Positions 30,048 to 38,217 of a stretch of 64,000 nucleotides of DNA are shown piece by piece. The stretch spans positions 1 to 64,000 of the forward strand of contig NZ_WHYR01000012.1 of NCBI RefSeq assembly GCF_009428905.1. Direction: 5' to 3'. Both the position numbers and the translations under genes were made by a program. The DNA comes from Desulfofundulus thermobenzoicus. Its GTDB lineage: Bacteria > Bacillota > Desulfotomaculia > Desulfotomaculales > Desulfovirgulaceae. The stretch's first letter is position 1. The number at the start of each line of letters is the position of its first letter. The notes under the pieces are model-generated. The model ran no database searches and had not been told where the DNA came from. It saw only the letters and a list, made by a program, of their open reading frames with translations.

Positions 30048-31628
30048 ATGTCCATCGACAAACTGACTGTTGAAAACTTCCAGTCCCACCGCTGTACCGA
30101 AATAGAGTTAGCCCCGGGAGTCACCATATTGGTCGGCGAGTCCGACGCCGGCAAGTCGGCGGTAATCCGCGCCCTGAAATGGCTTTTCCTGAACGAGCCG
30201 CGGGGTTCGGGTTTCGTCCGCCAGGGCGCGTCCGGGTGCCGGGTGGCCGTCCGGTACTCCGACGGCACCGGGGTCGAGCGCCGGAAGGAGGGGGGCCGGA
30301 ACGTTTATACCATCAAAAGGCCGGACAGCTCGGAGGACGTTTACGAGGGGTTCGGCGTCTCCGTGCCTGAAGAGGTTGCGAATGTCACCGGCGTCCAACG
30401 GGTCGAGGCGGGCGGCGCGTCCTTCGCGCCTAACGTGGCCGGCCAGCTGGATCCTCCGTTCCTCCTGGGTGAGCCCGGCTCCGTGGGCGCGGCGCTCCTG
30501 GGGTTGCTCTCCCGGGCCGACGTGTTCGACGCCGCGCTGAAGGACACGCTGGCGGACACCGCGAGGCTCCGGAAAGAAGCCCGGGTGCTGGAGGACGAGA
30601 TCGCATCCCTGGACGTGGAGCTGGAAAAGTACGCCGACCTGCCGCGGTGGGAGGAAGCCCTGGGGGAAGCGGACCGCTTGCTTGAGGAAGCCGGGGCCGA
30701 TTCCGGAAGGAAGGTCTTGCTGGAAGAGCTTTTTTCGGACCTGGAAGGGGCGAAAGCCTCCCTGATGGAGGCAAAAAAGGTGCTCGGGGCCGCGGCGGAA
30801 CTGGACGCGGCGGCGGCCCTCCTCGCGGAGGCGGACGCGAGTGCGGCAGTGCGGAGCGCTCTGTCCCGGCTCCGCGGCGAAACCCTCTCCCTGCGGGGCG
30901 AGCTGGAGCGCGCGGGGGAAACGCTGACGGTTACCGGAGGATGTGCGGAGGCGGACGTCATCCTCGAAGCTACCGGTACCCGCGCCCGGGAACTGGCGGC
31001 ACTGAAGGTTGCAAGGGATGACGCGGACCGGCTCCGCCGCGAGATCCGCGTTTCCGGGGAAATCGCCGGGGCCGCGGCGGGCGCGGAAGTTGCGAGTGTT
31101 ACCCTGGCTGAGGTTGCGGCTCTCCAGGAAAAGAAAGCGCGTCTTAGGCTGGCGGCCGCCGGAATGAAGGAGGCGGCCGGGCAGGTGACGGTGGCCCTCG
31201 GAATTCTTAAGAAGACGGAGGGCACCGGAGGAGCGGAAAAACTATTGGCCGGGCTGGAGGAGGACCGGAAACGCTTTACGGCGCTGGCGGATTTGCAGTG
31301 CCAGTTGCGGGAAGCGGAAACGCGCGTCGAAGAGTCCGTCCGGATCGCCGGGGCGGGGGAAGCGGCCGGTAAGGCTGGGGACCTGATGGAAGCACTGGTT
31401 TCGCTGGCCGGGAATCGTGACGCATTGGCCCGTGCGCAGGGCGAGTACCGGCGGACGGAGTCCGAGGTCGCCGTGGCCGCCGAACAGGAAGCTGAAGCCC
31501 GTGCGGCGCTGGAGCGGAGGGCGGAAGAACTGGGGAGCTTGCTGAAAGAACTGAGTCGATGTCCGATGTGTCTCAATAAAATCGAGGGGGAGGATGTCCG
31601 TGAAATCGTCGGCCAACTTGTTAACTAA
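30048..31628 (+). CDS. SbcC/Rad50-like ATPase, N-terminal half with zinc hook
   Basis: The 526-residue protein begins with the SMC/SbcC head (KLTVENFQSHRCTEIELAPG) and Walker A GESDAGKS (29-36). From about 150 it is a long Ala/Glu/Leu-rich coiled coil. It ends with CPMCLNK (about 505), the CxxC of a Rad50-type zinc hook. Walker B and signature motifs are missing from this chain; they are in the protein at 31868. So the ATPase is divided at or just after the hook. It should pair with SbcD (27976). Confidence 0.85.
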   Translation: MSIDKLTVENFQSHRCTEIELAPGVTILVGESDAGKSAVIRALKWLFLNEPRGSGFVRQGASGCRVAVRYSDGTGVERRKEGGRNVYTIKRPDSSEDVYEGFGVSVPEEVANVTGVQRVEAGGASFAPNVAGQLDPPFLLGEPGSVGAALLGLLSRADVFDAALKDTLADTARLRKEARVLEDEIASLDVELEKYADLPRWEEALGEADRLLEEAGADSGRKVLLEELFSDLEGAKASLMEAKKVLGAAAELDAAAALLAEADASAAVRSALSRLRGETLSLRGELERAGETLTVTGGCAEADVILEATGTRARELAALKVARDDADRLRREIRVSGEIAGAAAGAEVASVTLAEVAALQEKKARLRLAAAGMKEAAGQVTVALGILKKTEGTGGAEKLLAGLEEDRKRFTALADLQCQLREAETRVEESVRIAGAGEAAGKAGDLMEALVSLAGNRDALARAQGEYRRTESEVAVAAEQEAEARAALERRAEELGSLLKELSRCPMCLNKIEGEDVREIVGQLVN

Positions 31629-31893
31629 CAGCGATGAACAGAGGATCGCTCGGCTGAAAAAGCGCGTCGAAGAAGCGAAAGCCGCCCGCGCTGCGGCGGC
31701 CGCCCGGAAGGAGATGGCCGAGAAGCGGCTGGCGGAGGTGGAGGCTCAGATCCGGGCGATGGGCGTGGAGCCGGACAGGGTCGAGGAAGAGATCGCCCGG
31801 TTGGAGATGGAGATCGCGGAGAAGATCCAGCGGGTCGAGGAATTGCTGAGGCCGTTCGAGGAGCTGGTTGCCCGTGCTGGCGTCCCTGACTGA
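31594..31893 (+). CDS. Short coiled-coil protein of the split SbcC
   Basis: ATG 31594, after GAGGGGGAGG, lies 35 bases before the end of the preceding gene. The 99 residues are almost entirely heptad-like (RLKKRVEEAKAARAAAAARK, later EEEIARLEMEIAEKIQRVEE). It most likely forms part of the returning coiled-coil arm. The overlap with genes on both sides suggests coupled translation and a fixed stoichiometry. Confidence 0.7.
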   Translation: MSVKSSANLLTNSDEQRIARLKKRVEEAKAARAAAAARKEMAEKRLAEVEAQIRAMGVEPDRVEEEIARLEMEIAEKIQRVEELLRPFEELVARAGVPD

Positions 31894-32515
31894 GAGAGCG
31901 GCGCTTGTCCGCGCCGAGTACGAGAGGCGCCGCGGCCGCTTCGAACAACTGTCCGAGATGAGGCGGCACAAGGCCTCCCGCCTGTCCGAAGTGGAGCGGG
32001 AGACGGTTCGGTTGGAGAAGGCGGCGGACGTGTTCCGCGCGGCTTCCGAGGCGGCCAGGGAGAGGGTGCGGCAGAAAGTGGAACTGGTGGTCACTGACGC
32101 CCTCCGGGCCGTGTTCGGGCCGGGTGTTGAGTTCGCCGCGGAGGTCGTGGACCGGCGCGGCCGCCCGGAAGTCGAGTTTTCGATAATCTCCGATTACGGT
32201 GGGGCGTCCGTCAGGACGCCGGTCCTGGACGCCCGCGGCGGCGGGGTTGTGGACGTGGTTTCCCTGGCCCTGCGGGTGCTGGTGGCCGTTGCCACTTCTC
32301 CTCCGCGGGCCCCCGTTCTCCTGGACGAGCCGGGCAAGCACCTCTCGGAGGGCTACAGCCGCGCCCTGGGGGAGCTCTTGAAGGCCGTGGCGCGGGAGAC
32401 CGGGCGTCAGTTCGTGGTGGTGACCCACGACCCGAGGCTGGCCGAGGCGGCGGACGCCGTGTACCGGGTGGAGATGGTGGGTGGGGAGTCGAGGGTTACG
32501 AGAATGACTGAATAA
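31868..32515 (+). CDS. SbcC/Rad50-like ATPase, C-terminal half
   Basis: TTG 31868 after CGAGGAG. The first 90 residues are coiled coil, followed by the C-terminal head: signature-like LDARGGGVVDVVSLALRVL (about 116-135), Walker B PVLLDEPGKHLS (about 148) and H-loop VVVTHD (about 183). It completes the ATP site of the 30048 protein. The 26-base overlap with the preceding frame makes a single assembly of three chains likely. Confidence 0.85.
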   Translation: MPVLASLTERAALVRAEYERRRGRFEQLSEMRRHKASRLSEVERETVRLEKAADVFRAASEAARERVRQKVELVVTDALRAVFGPGVEFAAEVVDRRGRPEVEFSIISDYGGASVRTPVLDARGGGVVDVVSLALRVLVAVATSPPRAPVLLDEPGKHLSEGYSRALGELLKAVARETGRQFVVVTHDPRLAEAADAVYRVEMVGGESRVTRMTE

Positions 32516-32562
32516 AGAGCGGCGGGGAAAACTCGGCGAAAAAACAGGAAGGGGTGGTCACG

Positions 32563-32703
32563 ATGGCCGGTTACGGCAAAAACCGCCGGTTGAGTTCGCT
32601 AAACATGAGCAAGCACTACAGGCCGAAGAAGTGCCTGAAATGCGGCAATGTGTTTGTTCCCCTTAGCGGGAGAGCATTGTATTGTTTCTGTTGCCGGCGG
32701 TAA
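32563..32703 (+). CDS. Tiny zinc-ribbon protein, 46 aa
   Basis: ATG 32563 follows AGGAAGGGGTGG. Basic N-terminus (GKNRRLSSLN) then KCLKCGNVF and YCFCCRR, two Cys pairs spaced for one zinc ion. It follows the SbcC operon directly. Likely nucleic-acid binding. Confidence 0.6.
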   Translation: MAGYGKNRRLSSLNMSKHYRPKKCLKCGNVFVPLSGRALYCFCCRR

Positions 32704-32767
32704 CGGTTGAATTAACTTCGTAATGCCTGTACGCTGACGCACGAAAAAACTCTTTTCCGAGGTAGGG

Positions 32768-33301
32768 ATGAAGATGCGTGCTGTTTATCAAGCCAACCGC
32801 GGACAGGCGTTGGAAGACCTGATAAAGCTGGCCAACGACCGGTACCGTGCCCGGAAGCTGGCCGTCATCCACAAGGTTCCCACGGCCTGGGTCCCCATTC
32901 GGGGGCCGGGCGGGAAAATAGTCAGCGCCAAGGTGGAGGAAAAGGCCGCCGTGGACTTCCTGGGCCACGTCCTCCTGCCTTCCGGCCCGCTCCCCCTGGC
33001 CTTCGACGCGAAGGAGGTGTCCAGGGGCGACCGATGGCCGCTGTCCAAGTTCGAGCCGCACCAATATGTATATCTGAGAGACTGCGCCCTCACCGGGGCG
33101 TTTTCTTTTGTGCTGATAGGGTTCGGGGAGCTAAATCGCTTTTTCGTTTTACCGTTTCCGGAACTGGAGAGGCGCTGGGCGGCGTGGAAGGACAGGACCG
33201 GCCCGGCGTCGGTGCGTGCCGGGGAGCCGGGATTGGTAGAAGTGAAATTTTGGGATTATTTAAGTTGTGTAGATTTTCGATATTGTAACCAGGGGAAATA
33301 A
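32768..33301 (+). CDS. recU: RecU-type Holliday junction resolvase
   Basis: The 177-residue protein shows the RecU pattern: NRGQALEDLIKLANDRYRAR (start of the fold), IHKVPTAW, then LAFDAKE and YLRDCALTGAFSFVLIGF with the catalytic Asp/Glu/Lys residues of the PD-(D/E)xK fold. ATG 32768 after GAGGTAGGG. RecU is the resolvase of Gram-positive bacteria and their phages. Here it complements the SbcCD-like and helicase genes in a recombination module. Confidence 0.85.
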   Translation: MKMRAVYQANRGQALEDLIKLANDRYRARKLAVIHKVPTAWVPIRGPGGKIVSAKVEEKAAVDFLGHVLLPSGPLPLAFDAKEVSRGDRWPLSKFEPHQYVYLRDCALTGAFSFVLIGFGELNRFFVLPFPELERRWAAWKDRTGPASVRAGEPGLVEVKFWDYLSCVDFRYCNQGK

Positions 33302-33305
33302 TGAG

Positions 33306-33854
33306 ATGCTCAACAAAAGCATGTTTTCTTCACAAACCGGGGAGTGGGAAACCCCGGCTTCATTTTTTGCCGTGCTGAATTCCGAATTCCGTTTCACTCT
33401 GGACGTCTGTGCCCGTCCGGAAAACGCGAAGTGTCCCCGGTTTTTCTCTCCCGAGCAGGACGGCCTACGGCAGTCCTGGGCCGGTGAAATCTGCTGGATG
33501 AATCCACCCTACGGCCGGGAGATCGGGAAGTGGGTGCGGAAGGCCTTTGAGGAGGCGCGGAGGGGCGCGGTGGTGGTCTGTCTGCTCCCGTCAAGGACGG
33601 ACACCCGCTGGTGGCACAACTACGTGATGCGGGCCGCTGAGATCCGCTTCGTCATAGGCAGGCTGAGATTCGGCGGCGCACCCGGCAGTGCCCCGTTCCC
33701 CTCGGCGGTAGTAGTCTTTCGGCCCGGAGAACACCAGCTCAGGATGAGTTCCATGCATGCCAGGATTCCAAATTTTGAGAAAGGAGTTGAAAGACAGTGC
33801 CAAGCGTTAAACTCAAGGGCCGCGAATCGGCGAGGTTCAGGCCCTACTCCATGA
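33306..33854 (+). CDS. Phage-type DNA N6-adenine methyltransferase
   Basis: The 182-residue protein has EWETPASFFAVLNSEFRFTLDVCA, catalytic NPPYG (about 66) and VVCLLPSRTDTRWWH, which together are characteristic of the phage Dam family (PF05869-type). It would methylate adenine, either to protect the element from restriction or to mark replication. ATG 33306 directly follows the recU stop (ATAATGAGATG). The last 58 bases overlap the next gene. Confidence 0.88.
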   Translation: MLNKSMFSSQTGEWETPASFFAVLNSEFRFTLDVCARPENAKCPRFFSPEQDGLRQSWAGEICWMNPPYGREIGKWVRKAFEEARRGAVVVCLLPSRTDTRWWHNYVMRAAEIRFVIGRLRFGGAPGSAPFPSAVVVFRPGEHQLRMSSMHARIPNFEKGVERQCQALNSRAANRRGSGPTP

Positions 33855-34198
33855 CGCCGCCCGCCCCAAGCAACGGCGGCGCACAGCACAAAAATCAGCT
33901 GAATGAAGCCCGCCCGCCGCTTTTCTTTCATGTGCGCGTGGCCTCCGCATCCGACCCGGAAAAGGTGGCCGGCTCCATAGCCAAGGCCTTGGCCGAGGGG
34001 CACGGTGTGGAAGTGCGGGCTACGGGCGAGGCCGCATTGGCCAGGCTTCTCCTGGCCCTTGGCCTGGCCCAGGCGTTCACGCGCAAGAACGGCGGCGCCG
34101 CCCTATTGGAAGTGGACGAAGTCGACCTTGACGGCGGCTCCGTGCGGGTGTCGGTATCGGGCCGCTGGCATTCCAAAAAACAGAAAGGGGATTTTTAA
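33797..34198 (+). CDS. SpoVS-like (Alba-fold) protein
   Basis: After a Pro-rich 45-residue leader, residues 46-130 follow the SpoVS pattern (VRVASASDPEKVAGSIAKAL, VEVRATGEAALARLLLALGLA). SpoVS is a small Alba-like protein of sporulating Firmicutes that affects septation and gene expression; related copies occur on plasmids and phages. GTG start at 33797. Its stop lies 1 base before dnaN, so it is cotranscribed with the clamp. Confidence 0.7.
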   Translation: MPSVKLKGRESARFRPYSMTPPAPSNGGAQHKNQLNEARPPLFFHVRVASASDPEKVAGSIAKALAEGHGVEVRATGEAALARLLLALGLAQAFTRKNGGAALLEVDEVDLDGGSVRVSVSGRWHSKKQKGDF

Positions 34199-34199
34199 A

Positions 34200-35348
34200 A
34201 TGGCAAGTGTTCTTTTTGTCGACCGTGCCCGCCTGTCAGAGGCGGTCCAGTTAGCCCGGAAAGCGGTTTCGGCGCGTTCCCCGCTCCCGGTGCTTTCCTG
34301 CGTCCGGCTGGCTTCCGGCGGGGAGACCCTGACGGTCGCCGCGACGGATCTGGACAGGGAGATCGAGGTCGCGGTGCCCTGCCGGGGAGGTGACTTCGAA
34401 GCCGTGCTCCCCGCGAAAGAGCTGGCCGAATTATTGCGGTTCCTTCCTGACGGGGAAATCGAGATCGAAAAGGACGGGGACGGCGCGGTGCTGCGCTACG
34501 CCGGGAACTCGGCGCGGATCAGTGGTTTTTCGGCGGATCAGTTCCCCGAACGGCCGGAGAACGCCCGGCTCGCCGGGTTTTCCACCGACGCCGGGAACTT
34601 GAAGGACGCCCTGAGGCGGGTGGTTTTCGCCGCCTCGGACGACACCACCCGGCCCGTGTTCACCGCCGTCTGCGTCGACCTCGAAGGGTCTGGGGCGAGG
34701 TTCACCGCTACGGACACCCATCGCTTGGTGACCCTACCGCTGGAAGTACAGCGGTACGGAGAAGAGCGGAAAAGCGTTCTCCTGCCGAAGGAGGCGGTCA
34801 ACGACCTGATCGGCGCGCTGGGTGGACTGAAGGGGAACGAGGAGGCGGAAGTCTTTTTCGACCGGTCGGGGGCCGAAGTGAGGGCGGGCGGCGTGCGGGT
34901 TTGGTTCCGTCTCGTCGCCGGCGCTTTTCCGCCTGACACGGCGCGGCTTTTCAGCGTGCCGCATTCTTTTGCCGCGGAGATTCCCGACATGTCCGGGTTT
35001 GAGCTGGCGCTCCGCCGCGCCAAGGTATTCGCGGAGAACGACAAAAACAAGTCCGCCATAGCTCACCTCCATTTCACTGACAACGCGCTGACGGTATCCT
35101 CCGGTTCCGACAGGGGCGGCGTAGTTGAAAAGATTCCGGTCACCAACGTCGAGGGCGGGGATCTCCGCGTCAGCTTTAGAATAGATTATCTTCTCGATGT
35201 GCTGGAAGCAATCGAGCCGGAAAGCAAGTCTCTGACGTTCAAGTTCTGTAGTGAAACCGAAACCGGGACTAACCCCTACGCCTTGATCGCGCCGTCCGGG
35301 TCCGGGGAGGACGGGTACCGGTCCATCGTTCTCCCGGTGAGGAAGTGA
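34200..35348 (+). CDS. dnaN: DNA polymerase III beta sliding clamp
   Basis: The 382-residue protein has three repeated clamp domains; typical landmarks are LARKAVSARSPLPVLSCVRL, SGFSADQFPE, FTATDTHRLV and the C-terminal YRSIVLPVRK (family end is usually MP(M/V)R). The length is normal (about 370). ATG 34200 after GAAAGGGGA. A clamp on a mobile element suggests replication partly independent of the host, or recruitment of clamp-bound repair factors. It is followed at once by a ParB-like protein with an N-terminal clamp-binding motif. Confidence 0.93.
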   Translation: MASVLFVDRARLSEAVQLARKAVSARSPLPVLSCVRLASGGETLTVAATDLDREIEVAVPCRGGDFEAVLPAKELAELLRFLPDGEIEIEKDGDGAVLRYAGNSARISGFSADQFPERPENARLAGFSTDAGNLKDALRRVVFAASDDTTRPVFTAVCVDLEGSGARFTATDTHRLVTLPLEVQRYGEERKSVLLPKEAVNDLIGALGGLKGNEEAEVFFDRSGAEVRAGGVRVWFRLVAGAFPPDTARLFSVPHSFAAEIPDMSGFELALRRAKVFAENDKNKSAIAHLHFTDNALTVSSGSDRGGVVEKIPVTNVEGGDLRVSFRIDYLLDVLEAIEPESKSLTFKFCSETETGTNPYALIAPSGSGEDGYRSIVLPVRK

Positions 35349-35355
35349 TGGGAGA

Positions 35356-35949
35356 GTGATCCAGCTTTCCCTGGACTTCGGTGTTCCCACCCCACCACCC
35401 GGCCCGGCGAGAGCGGGGCCGACTCCGGAGACGACCGGCGATACCCTCCCCCTGCCCGGCACCGAGGGCCTCCACCCCGAGTTTTGCCTGGTTTCGCCGG
35501 ACGAAATCCAGGCGGATCCGCGCCAGCCGCGGCGCAATTTCTCCCGGGAAGGACTCCTCGAACTCGCGGCCAGCATCGCCCGGGTGGGGCTGATAGAGCC
35601 GCTGGTGGTGGAGGAGAACGCCGGGTCGGGGAAGAGGTATATCGTCATAGCCGGGGAGCGGCGCCACCGGGCCATTATGCTGGGGCGGGAATTATGGCCG
35701 GACAACCCGCACTTCCGGGAGGCGCGCTGTCTGGTCTTTCCGCCCCTGCCCGATGAAATACGTGCGGCGTTCCAGCTGGAGGAGAACCTGAAGCGGTCCG
35801 GCCTTAATCCCTATGAGGTCGCTTCAGGACTGCACCGGGCCAGGCTGGCCATGGCCGGGTGCGGGAGGCGGCCCGCGCCCGCCTGGGACGAGGTGTTGAC
35901 GATACTGGGCATTTTCCCGGGGAAGGAGACGAGGAAATGGCTCCGCTAA
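35356..35949 (+). CDS. Short ParB-like protein with a clamp-binding motif
   Basis: GTG 35356, seven bases after the dnaN stop. It starts MIQLSLDF; QLSLDF fits the beta-clamp binding consensus (compare QLSLPL of Hda). After a Pro-rich linker, residues 43-150 are a ParB N-terminal domain (VSPDEIQADPRQPRRNFSREG, IAGERRHRAI, LEENLKRSGLNPYEVA). The helix-turn-helix half of normal ParB is truncated to about 45 residues, and the total is 197 instead of about 280. It may link partition or CTP-dependent sliding to the clamp. Overlaps the next gene by 13 bases. Confidence 0.75.
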   Translation: MIQLSLDFGVPTPPPGPARAGPTPETTGDTLPLPGTEGLHPEFCLVSPDEIQADPRQPRRNFSREGLLELAASIARVGLIEPLVVEENAGSGKRYIVIAGERRHRAIMLGRELWPDNPHFREARCLVFPPLPDEIRAAFQLEENLKRSGLNPYEVASGLHRARLAMAGCGRRPAPAWDEVLTILGIFPGKETRKWLR

Positions 35950-36811
35950 AATCCTGCAACTGCGACACCTGCCGGTTTTACAATCTCTGCGGCGGCTGCC
36001 ATCCTGAATGTAACCACGCCGGGTGCACCAGACCGTGCTCCTCCTGCGGCGTGCGGTGCCGCCGCCGGGATGACGTGGATGCATGGATCAAGGACGCGGG
36101 GGGTACCCTGGATCTTTCCTTCCCTGGCACAGTAAATTGGCCGCCGGTGCCGGGAGATCTCCCTCCCGTGATCCCGGAGGTGGACGGCTACCGCACGGCG
36201 GAGTACGACGCCGCGGCGGATTACCCGACGTACGCCGTCGGAGCGCCCCGGGTGTTTTCTAAGAAAGGGGCGGGCTTGCGTCCGAGGTGGCGGGGGCGGG
36301 ATTCGCCCTGGTCCTGGGGCCGAACTACAGCGTCTACGGCGAACACCCCCGCTTCGAACACCTGATCAACATGCGGCGGAGCCTCCTGGCGGCCGTACGG
36401 CTGGCCTCCTTGGGAGTGCCGGTGGCGCCCAACGTTTACTGGTGGACGGAAAGGGACCTGGAGCGGTGGTGTCAGTGCGTGGAGAAACTGAAGATCCCGG
36501 CGGTCGCTGTCAACGCCCAGACCTACCGGACGGAGAAAGACTGGGCGTTCCTGCTTGCCGGGTTGAAACGCATGGGCGAAAAGCTGGGGAACCGGGTGAC
36601 CGTTTTTCTGAACGGTTTGTCGCAGAAGGACCGGATTATGGCGGCGAGAGGGATGCTGCCCAAGGTAATCTTTTTGAGCCGTGACCTCCAGATGCGCGCC
36701 CAGCACGGGCGGGTCTTCGGGGCGAGGAAAAAAGAGTATGTGTATGGTAATGCTCCTACCCTTTTCCGTGAAAATTTGAATATTTTTCTGCGTCAAACCC
36801 TTGACATGTAG
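35937..36811 (+). pseudogene. DUF4417-like protein with Cys-rich N-terminus, frameshifted
   Basis: From ATG 35937 (after GGAGACGAGG) residues 1-45 are packed with cysteines (CNCDTCRFYNLCGGC, CSSCGVRC), which could hold zinc or iron-sulfur. The frame then runs to about 36260 (AAAGGGGCGGG) and is lost. In the next frame it goes on as VAGAGFALVLGPNYSVYGE, VPVAPNVYWWTERDLERW and VTVFLNGLSQKDR, a pattern like DUF4417, to 36811. One extra G would restore a single protein of about 290 residues. It is a recent pseudogene or a sequencing error. Confidence 0.65.
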
Positions 36812-36850
36812 TGCGAGCATGATATAATTAGAACATAAAAGCACTACATG
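36801..36850 (+). promoter_or_regulatory. Consensus promoter inside a 10-bp inverted repeat
   Basis: TTGACA (36801-36806), 16-bp spacer, TATAAT (36823-36828). CATGTAGTGC (36805-36814) and its exact complement GCACTACATG (36841-36850) enclose the -10 and start site. This is the classic layout for an autorepressed ribbon-helix-helix gene, which follows at 36862. Confidence 0.85.
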
Positions 36851-36861
36851 GGGGTTTGAAA

Positions 36862-37038
36862 ATGACTGATGGAGATAAAATCAAAGCGGTGCAGGTGCGC
36901 GTCACGGAATCGGAGTGGCGGTTTATCCGCCGCCTGGCGGTGGAGAAGGATACCACCATATCCGACATTTTCAGGCGGTATATAAGGCACTTACAAGGTG
37001 GCGGAAAGCTCATCGGTTATGAGAATGAAAGAAGGTAA
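36862..37038 (+). CDS. Ribbon-helix-helix (CopG/Arc-like) regulator, 58 aa
   Basis: ATG 36862 after GGGGG. The strand KAVQVRVTE is followed by two helices (SEWRFIRRLAVEKDTTISD, IFRRYIRHL), as in CopG/Arc repressors and plasmid copy-control or antitoxin proteins. Its promoter is bracketed by CATGTAGTGC/GCACTACATG, so autoregulation is likely. No toxin follows; the next gene is a PHP protein 6 bases on. Confidence 0.8.
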   Translation: MTDGDKIKAVQVRVTESEWRFIRRLAVEKDTTISDIFRRYIRHLQGGGKLIGYENERR

Positions 37039-37044
37039 AAAGAG

Positions 37045-37869
37045 GTGGGTGCTAAAAAGAAGCAGGAGGAAGTCTTAAAGGTCGATTTTCATACTCACCC
37101 ACTGGCTGACCGGTATTATTGCAGTTTCACCTCTCCCCGGACGCCAACGGGAAGGGACGCGGACGACATTGCGGAATTTCTGGCTACGGCAGCTGATCGA
37201 GACATTGATGCGATTGCGGTCACCGACCACGATTGCGTTGCTTCTGGTTGGTTTGCGAAAAGGGTGGCGGAAGAAGCCGGGCTTCCCATATTGGTTATTC
37301 CCGGCGTCGAGGTCACTACCAACTGCAACGGCTGGCGGGTGCACGTCCTGGCCTACAACCTCAAGGAGGACTTGCCGCCGAACACCCTGACCCCGTGGGA
37401 GGCGGTGGAGGAGGTCCATGCCCGGGGCGGCGTGGCGGTGCTGGCTCACCCGAAACGCAACGGTAATTACGGTCCGGAAATTTTTTTCCGGTGCTTGAAC
37501 GCCGGTATGGATGGCGTGGAAGTAAAGAACCGGGTGAACGGCAACTTCGATCCGGCGTATTGGCTGGGTGAAAAATCGGAGTGGAACGAAAGGTTAGTGC
37601 AGACGGCGGGGAGCGACTGGCACTGGTACGGCAGCCGGCTGAACGTTCCGGGGGACTTTTCGGTGGATGTCCCGGTGGACTGGCTTACCGGGAAAGGGCT
37701 GATCACCCCGGAGGAAGCCGGGGAGGCGCTTTCGAGGCGGGCCGCAAGGGAACGGGAAAAGCGGGGCAACCGCGGGAAAGTTGCCGGAAGGCGTAAGCAG
37801 TGGGGCAGTTTGGATTCGTGGTGGCACGAATGGGACAAAGAATATTACGCCAGAGAGGAGTGGGTATAA
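37045..37869 (+). CDS. PHP-domain phosphoesterase
   Basis: The PHP metal motifs are all visible: VDFHTHPL (14), VTDHDC (59), GVEVT (88), LAHPKRNG (133) and GSDWHWYG (191). The 274-residue length and order match TrpH-like (3',5'-nucleoside phosphatase/exonuclease) proteins. The C-terminal 50 residues are Arg/Lys-rich and could bind nucleic acid. GTG 37045. It could trim RNA or DNA ends; the substrate is unknown. Confidence 0.82.
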   Translation: MGAKKKQEEVLKVDFHTHPLADRYYCSFTSPRTPTGRDADDIAEFLATAADRDIDAIAVTDHDCVASGWFAKRVAEEAGLPILVIPGVEVTTNCNGWRVHVLAYNLKEDLPPNTLTPWEAVEEVHARGGVAVLAHPKRNGNYGPEIFFRCLNAGMDGVEVKNRVNGNFDPAYWLGEKSEWNERLVQTAGSDWHWYGSRLNVPGDFSVDVPVDWLTGKGLITPEEAGEALSRRAAREREKRGNRGKVAGRRKQWGSLDSWWHEWDKEYYAREEWV

Positions 37870-37901
37870 ATGTCAAAAGTGATCAAAAGGGTACCGGCGA
37901 A

Positions 37902-38216
37902 ATGGGTCACAGAACAAATTGGTGGTGGCGTTATTTGTCCCGGAAAAGAACCGTGCCTGAAGTTTGTACTAACTGTGGAGCGATGGAAGTGCCGGATCCG
38001 GTACGATTTGTTGAAAGACGGGTCCCCGGCTATGTAGAGGTTCTTTGCGATTGTGGAGAAACCGTTATTTGTGATGGCTTCACCAACACGTGCGAGCGTT
38101 GCGGGCGGGATTACAATTGGAAGGGCGTGCGGTTGGCCCCGCGTAATCAGTGGGGCGAGGAAACGGGGGAAACGGTAGCTGATATCCTTTCTGTTGATTG
38201 CGAAAGGGGCTGGTAA
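37902..38216 (+). CDS. Zinc-ribbon protein, about 104 aa
   Basis: ATG 37902 gives a basic start (GHRTNWWWRYLSRKR) and three Cys motifs (CTNCG, CDCG, CERCG). An alternative ATG at 37870, abutting the PHP stop and with GAGGAGTG, reads another frame (MSKVIKRVPAKW...) to 38036. The two may be one gene with a frameshift. The Cys pattern supports the first frame in its second half. Confidence 0.55.
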   Translation: MGHRTNWWWRYLSRKRTVPEVCTNCGAMEVPDPVRFVERRVPGYVEVLCDCGETVICDGFTNTCERCGRDYNWKGVRLAPRNQWGEETGETVADILSVDCERGW

Positions 38217-38217
38217 A

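Noticed and set aside
30341-31576. Minus-strand frame of 411 aa opposite the SbcC-like gene
   Set aside because: Ser/Ala/Arg-rich low-complexity translation typical of the complement of a GC-rich coiled-coil gene; no RBS.
36255-36275. Programmed -1 frameshift at AAAGGGG in the DUF4417-like gene
   Set aside because: The bases do not form an X-XXY-YYZ slippery site in the zero frame and no stimulatory structure is evident; a simple indel is more likely.
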